A stretch of 10,677 nt of DNA from Acidimicrobiaceae bacterium. Lineage in GTDB: Bacteria > Actinomycetota > Acidimicrobiia > Acidimicrobiales > Microtrichaceae. Positions 8,068 to 10,677 of the stretch are shown here, one piece after another. The first letter of the stretch is position 1. Each line of letters begins with the position of its first letter. The stretch spans positions 7,148 through 17,824 of the forward strand of contig DORQ01000245.1 in NCBI GenBank assembly GCA_003514205.1, written 5' to 3'. The notes below the pieces were generated by a model. It was not told the DNA's origin. It saw only the letters and a list, made by a program, of their open reading frames with translations, and ran no database searches. The translations under genes were made by a program, and so were the position numbers.

Positions 8068-10323
8068 ATGAGCCATGTCACCGGTCGCCTGAAGTCGCCG
8101 ATTCAAGGAGCGTTGGCGGGTGGGGGCGATCCGGCGAGTTCGCCGCTCTATGTCTTCGGCCCGGCTCTGCGGCTACTGGTCGCCGCTGGTGTAGCGAATC
8201 TTGCGTTCGGCACCACGCTGTGGTTGGTGGTGCTCACCTTCGTAGTGGTCTCCGCAATGTATCGCCGAGTCATGGTCTGGGTTACCGACGGGAGTGGTGG
8301 CAGCGGCTTGAGCGGTGAGGAGTTTGGGGACTGGGCGGTCAGGCTCAGTGCCGCCATCACCGTGATCGAATACACCCTGACCTTTCTGGTGAGCATGGCC
8401 GCGCTGGTGACGTTCATTGCTGACCGCTTTCCTGTGCTGAACCGGTCCACCCTCCTCGTCGAGAACCGCACCTACCTTGCAGTGGTGCTCAGTATTGGAA
8501 CTGCGCTGCTCGTGAACCGGGGCCCGCGAGTCACCGCCCGAGCTTTTGGGCCAGCGACCGCTGGAGTGCTGGTCCTGCTGTGGGTGATGATCGCAGCAAC
8601 GGTGATTCGCACGGGGGTTCACCTCCCGAGCTTTCGAGTCGAAGCCTTCGGCCCCGACAACATCAGCCTCACGATGGGAGGCTACGTTCGGCTGTTGGCG
8701 GCAATGACTGGTGTTGAAGTGTTTGCGAACCTTGTCGGCGCATTTGATGGCGCGCCTGCGGAGCGCAGCCGCAAAGCCTTTCAAGGGCTCTTGATCGTCA
8801 TGGTCAGCACCGGCGCGGCGATGTTGATTGTTGGCCCCGCGGTGTTGCGGTACTCGGACGCCACAAACTCCGAGGTTTCCGTCTTTACTCAGACCATGGA
8901 CCGCCTGCTCCCGTCCCCGCTCGCCAAGGTTGGCACACTGTTGGGAGTCGCAGTGCTGCTCTCAGCATGTGCTGCTAGTGCGATTGGATTGCAGAACCTC
9001 AGCGTCGGCATGCGGCTTCGCCACTTCGTTCCGTCGCCGATTGGTCGGATCAATCGATTCGGCGTGGCCGACCGACCGGTGTGGATTGAGGCGGGTCTGG
9101 CAACGGTGTGTTTCCTGGCGTTCGGTACTCACGAAGAAACCTACCTCGCGCTATATGCCGCTGGGGTCTTTGTGTTGTTGGCGCTCACCGGCTGGGCTGC
9201 AACAAAGCGACTCGTTCGTGAACGAGCAGAGTCCGGTAGAGGAGCCGTTGTCAGCGCGGGGGTCGCTGCAACGTTGACCACCGTAGCGACCGTGACCATC
9301 TTCTTGGAGCGATTCAGCGATGGAGCTTGGATCTACTTCGTTCTCGTACCGGCCCTCATGGCGGGATTTGGGTGGTTTCGACGCCAATTGGGCCCGCCTA
9401 CTCCCATCGCGGAGCGCATCGGGGCCTCGGTCGGGGGAGGGACAGTGAGCACGGCACGTGAACGGCTCGACCAGGTCAGCTCAGTGGTGTTGCCGAGCCG
9501 AATCCTCGTGGCAATCGATGAAACGGCCGAGAGTGCAAAATCGCTTCCCGTCGCCGAGGCCATTGCACAGGCAGGCGAGATCGAGCTCCGAGCGATCACA
9601 GTGAAGAATTCCACGCGCAACACCTCTGGAGCCGCTGAGGCAACTCGCGGGGCCGCATACGGATCGGACACGGTTGGCCACCTTCCGCTGGAAGTGATCG
9701 ATCAGGTGGGAACAGTGGTGGCCACGTTGGTTGCCCTCAACAACGACAGTCCAGCTGAGCTACTGGTGATGCGGACCCACTCGCGGTCCATCCTGTCGAG
9801 GACAGCTGTGGGATCGGTCACTGCTGGTGTGATTCGGGGGGCAACCGAGCCCCTCCTCGTTGTGCCCCCGCAACTCGATGGATCTGTGGCACCGCTCGTG
9901 CTGCGCAAGATTCTGGTTCCACTCGATGGAACCGAGGAGGCCGAGGTGGTCCTTCCGTATCTGTTGGCCTGGGCATGGCTTGACTCTGTTGAGGAGGTAC
10001 TGCTCGTTCATGTCCCATCGGGACTCACAGAGGAGACTCATAGCATCCGCTCCTATCTGGAAGAGATTTCCGAGACGCTTGAGTCCACAGGCAGTCGCAG
10101 AGTCGTGATCGTCGAAGGCCACGATGCGGCGCTGTCGATTCCAGCGCTGGCTCGAGAGCATGAATGTGGGCTCATCATGTTGGCCACGCACCGACGTGGC
10201 GGCCTCCGCCGCCATGTGCTGGGCAGTCTCGCTGAGGACTTGATCAAGCTCAGCCAGGCAGCGGTGCTCCTTGTGCCGATCACAGCCTCTGGGGCGGCCC
10301 GTCCGAAAAGAGCCGGGTCCTGA
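8068..10323 (+). CDS. APC-superfamily permease with two C-terminal UspA-like domains
   Basis: This 751-residue protein (from the ATG at 8068) combines a membrane transporter with a cytoplasmic regulatory tail. Residues about 35-437 contain some 11-12 hydrophobic segments. The N-terminal AGGGDPASSPLYVFGPAL and the GGSGLSGEEFGDWAVRLSA stretch resemble the TM1 and TM2-3 regions of amino acid/polyamine permeases. The GDPASSPLY part also recalls the GDIGTSPLY motif of Kup potassium transporters, so the substrate may be an amino acid or K+. Two UspA-like domains follow: RILVAIDETAES (478-489) to PLLVVPP (about 601), and KILVPLDGTEEAE (614-626) to AAVLLVPI (738). Both keep the terminal Gly-Ser (582-583 and 719-720) of the G-2X-G-9X-G(S/T) nucleotide motif but lack its two earlier glycines, so ATP binding is doubtful. 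A TTG at 8014 is an alternative start in the same frame, but its 18 extra residues do not look conserved and neither start has a strong ribosome binding site. A hairpin follows seven bases after the stop codon. Confidence 0.88.
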   Translation: MSHVTGRLKSPIQGALAGGGDPASSPLYVFGPALRLLVAAGVANLAFGTTLWLVVLTFVVVSAMYRRVMVWVTDGSGGSGLSGEEFGDWAVRLSAAITVIEYTLTFLVSMAALVTFIADRFPVLNRSTLLVENRTYLAVVLSIGTALLVNRGPRVTARAFGPATAGVLVLLWVMIAATVIRTGVHLPSFRVEAFGPDNISLTMGGYVRLLAAMTGVEVFANLVGAFDGAPAERSRKAFQGLLIVMVSTGAAMLIVGPAVLRYSDATNSEVSVFTQTMDRLLPSPLAKVGTLLGVAVLLSACAASAIGLQNLSVGMRLRHFVPSPIGRINRFGVADRPVWIEAGLATVCFLAFGTHEETYLALYAAGVFVLLALTGWAATKRLVRERAESGRGAVVSAGVAATLTTVATVTIFLERFSDGAWIYFVLVPALMAGFGWFRRQLGPPTPIAERIGASVGGGTVSTARERLDQVSSVVLPSRILVAIDETAESAKSLPVAEAIAQAGEIELRAITVKNSTRNTSGAAEATRGAAYGSDTVGHLPLEVIDQVGTVVATLVALNNDSPAELLVMRTHSRSILSRTAVGSVTAGVIRGATEPLLVVPPQLDGSVAPLVLRKILVPLDGTEEAEVVLPYLLAWAWLDSVEEVLLVHVPSGLTEETHSIRSYLEEISETLESTGSRRVVIVEGHDAALSIPALAREHECGLIMLATHRRGGLRRHVLGSLAEDLIKLSQAAVLLVPITASGAARPKRAGS

Positions 10324-10329
10324 ATGAGC

Positions 10330-10363
10330 CCGAGCCCCGGAACCCTTCGATTCCGGAGCTCGG
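10330..10363. terminator. Hairpin between permease and tRNA-Ser, likely bidirectional terminator
   Basis: A 13-base inverted repeat (10330-10342 with 10351-10363, one C-A mismatch) encloses an eight-base loop, CCCTTCGA. It begins seven bases after the permease stop codon and lies twelve bases past the 3' end of the tRNA-Ser on the other strand, so it could stop transcription from both sides. No T-run follows on either strand, so this would be a terminator of the non-canonical type often seen in high-GC bacteria. Confidence 0.6.
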
Positions 10364-10374
10364 TCGCGGTTGAA

Positions 10375-10462
10375 TGGCGGAGACGGTGGGATTCGAACCC
10401 ACGGTGAGTTGCCCCACACACGCGTTCCAGGCGTGCCGATTCGTCCGCTCTCGCACGTCTCC
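10375..10462 (-). tRNA. tRNA-Ser (anticodon GGA)
   Basis: The - strand folds as a complete type II tRNA of 88 bases. The acceptor stem pairs GGAGACG (10462-10456) with CGTCTCC (10385-10379), followed by discriminator G (10378) and an encoded CCA (10377-10375). The anticodon stem CACGC/GCGTG holds the loop CTGGAAC, giving anticodon GGA (10428-10426), which reads the serine codons UCC and UCU. A long variable arm, GTGGG-GCAA-CTCAC, marks it as a serine tRNA. The T-arm is GTGGG-TTCGAAT-CCCAC. I saw no repeat of its 3' end elsewhere in the window, so there is no sign of an integrated element here. Confidence 0.96.
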
Positions 10463-10520
10463 AGGTCAAGCGACGACCGACATGGTAGCGGAGGTTGAGA
10501 CCAACCCGCGATTCTGCAGC

Positions 10521-10526
10521 TATGAT
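10521..10526 (+). promoter_or_regulatory. Probable -10 element of the SRP RNA gene
   Basis: TATGAT is a near-consensus -10 hexamer, and its distance would place the transcription start at about 10533-10535, exactly where the SRP RNA terminal helix begins. The best -35-like hexamer upstream is TTGAGA (10495-10500), but the 20-base spacer is longer than usual. The -35 is therefore uncertain. Confidence 0.5.
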
Positions 10527-10533
10527 GACGGAT

Positions 10534-10663
10534 CCGTGTTCTCGTGAGGCGGTCGGGTCCTGTGCAATCTTGGGCCGTGAATCGGGTCAGGGCCGGAAGG
10601 CAGCAGCTCTCAGCGGATACCGAGGTGTGCCGCAGATCGCCTGACCGTCTCACGAGAACACGG
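10534..10663 (+). ncRNA. ffs: Signal recognition particle RNA, 4.5S type
   Basis: This RNA is the scaffold of the bacterial signal recognition particle. It binds Ffh and the receptor FtsY to target nascent membrane and secreted proteins to the translocon. The invariant core GTCAGG-GCCGGAAGGCAGCAGC lies at 10586-10607, with the GGAA tetraloop at 10595-10598. The opposite strand of the core includes ACCGAGGTGTGCCGC. The ends pair as a 21-base terminal helix (10534-10554 with 10643-10663), complete except for one G-U wobble. It has no Alu-type 5' domain, so it is the short bacterial form. The exact mature ends are inferred from this helix. dnaX often follows this gene in actinobacteria and may lie just beyond the right edge, but nothing of it is visible here. 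Confidence 0.93.
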
Positions 10664-10677
10664 CACATGTTGCTCCC

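Noticed and set aside
10375..10462. tRNA-Ser as an integration site for a mobile element
   Set aside because: There is no duplicated tRNA 3' end, integrase gene or composition change in the window. The neighbours are housekeeping genes.
9760..10668. Open frame of 302 codons on the - strand
   Set aside because: It runs antisense to the permease end, reads straight through the tRNA-Ser on its own strand and then lies antisense to the SRP RNA. The ESGRIGTPGTRVWGN-type peptide is the familiar false product of a translated tRNA-Ser.

Overview
The window looks like an ordinary chromosomal stretch of a moderately high-GC bacterium, most likely an actinomycete (Actinomycetota). A less diverged lineage such as Acidimicrobiia is possible but cannot be settled here. 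The reasons are the actinobacterial style of the RecB C-terminus, the use of GTG starts, an N-terminal WFLRRGLPALV motif in the membrane protein that I associate with actinobacterial proteins of unknown function, and a small SRP RNA beside a tRNA-Ser. I did not calculate GC content and could not search any database.

Layout. Positions 2-6703 (+ strand) hold a tightly packed DNA double-strand-break repair operon: the 3' end of recB, then recD, sbcD (mre11-like) and sbcC (rad50-like). Each junction is a 4-base stop/start overlap (GTGA, ATGA, ATGA) with a Shine-Dalgarno-like GAGG element 7-8 bases before the start. recC and the rest of recB should lie to the left. Convergent to this operon, on the - strand, is a polytopic membrane protein of unknown function (7865-6636). 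Its last 68 bases overlap the end of sbcC. A divergent intergenic region of about 200 bases separates it from a large permease (8068-10323, + strand). This permease has an APC-type membrane half followed by two UspA-like cytoplasmic domains. A strong hairpin follows the permease stop codon. Next come tRNA-Ser(GGA) on the - strand and, transcribed away from it, the 4.5S-type signal recognition particle RNA gene on the + strand. The SRP RNA fills the window almost to its right edge.

How the genes work together. RecB and RecD (with off-window RecC) form the helicase-nuclease that resects double-strand ends. SbcD and SbcC form the Mre11-Rad50-type complex that opens hairpins and processes blocked ends. 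Their coupling in one operon implies coordinated synthesis of two end-processing machines. The permease is probably an importer of an amino acid or ion controlled through its Usp tail. The tRNA and SRP RNA are housekeeping genes. I found no mobile element, CRISPR array, phage gene or clear undescribed system. The most notable points are the recB-recD-sbcD-sbcC coupling and the permease with two altered Usp domains.
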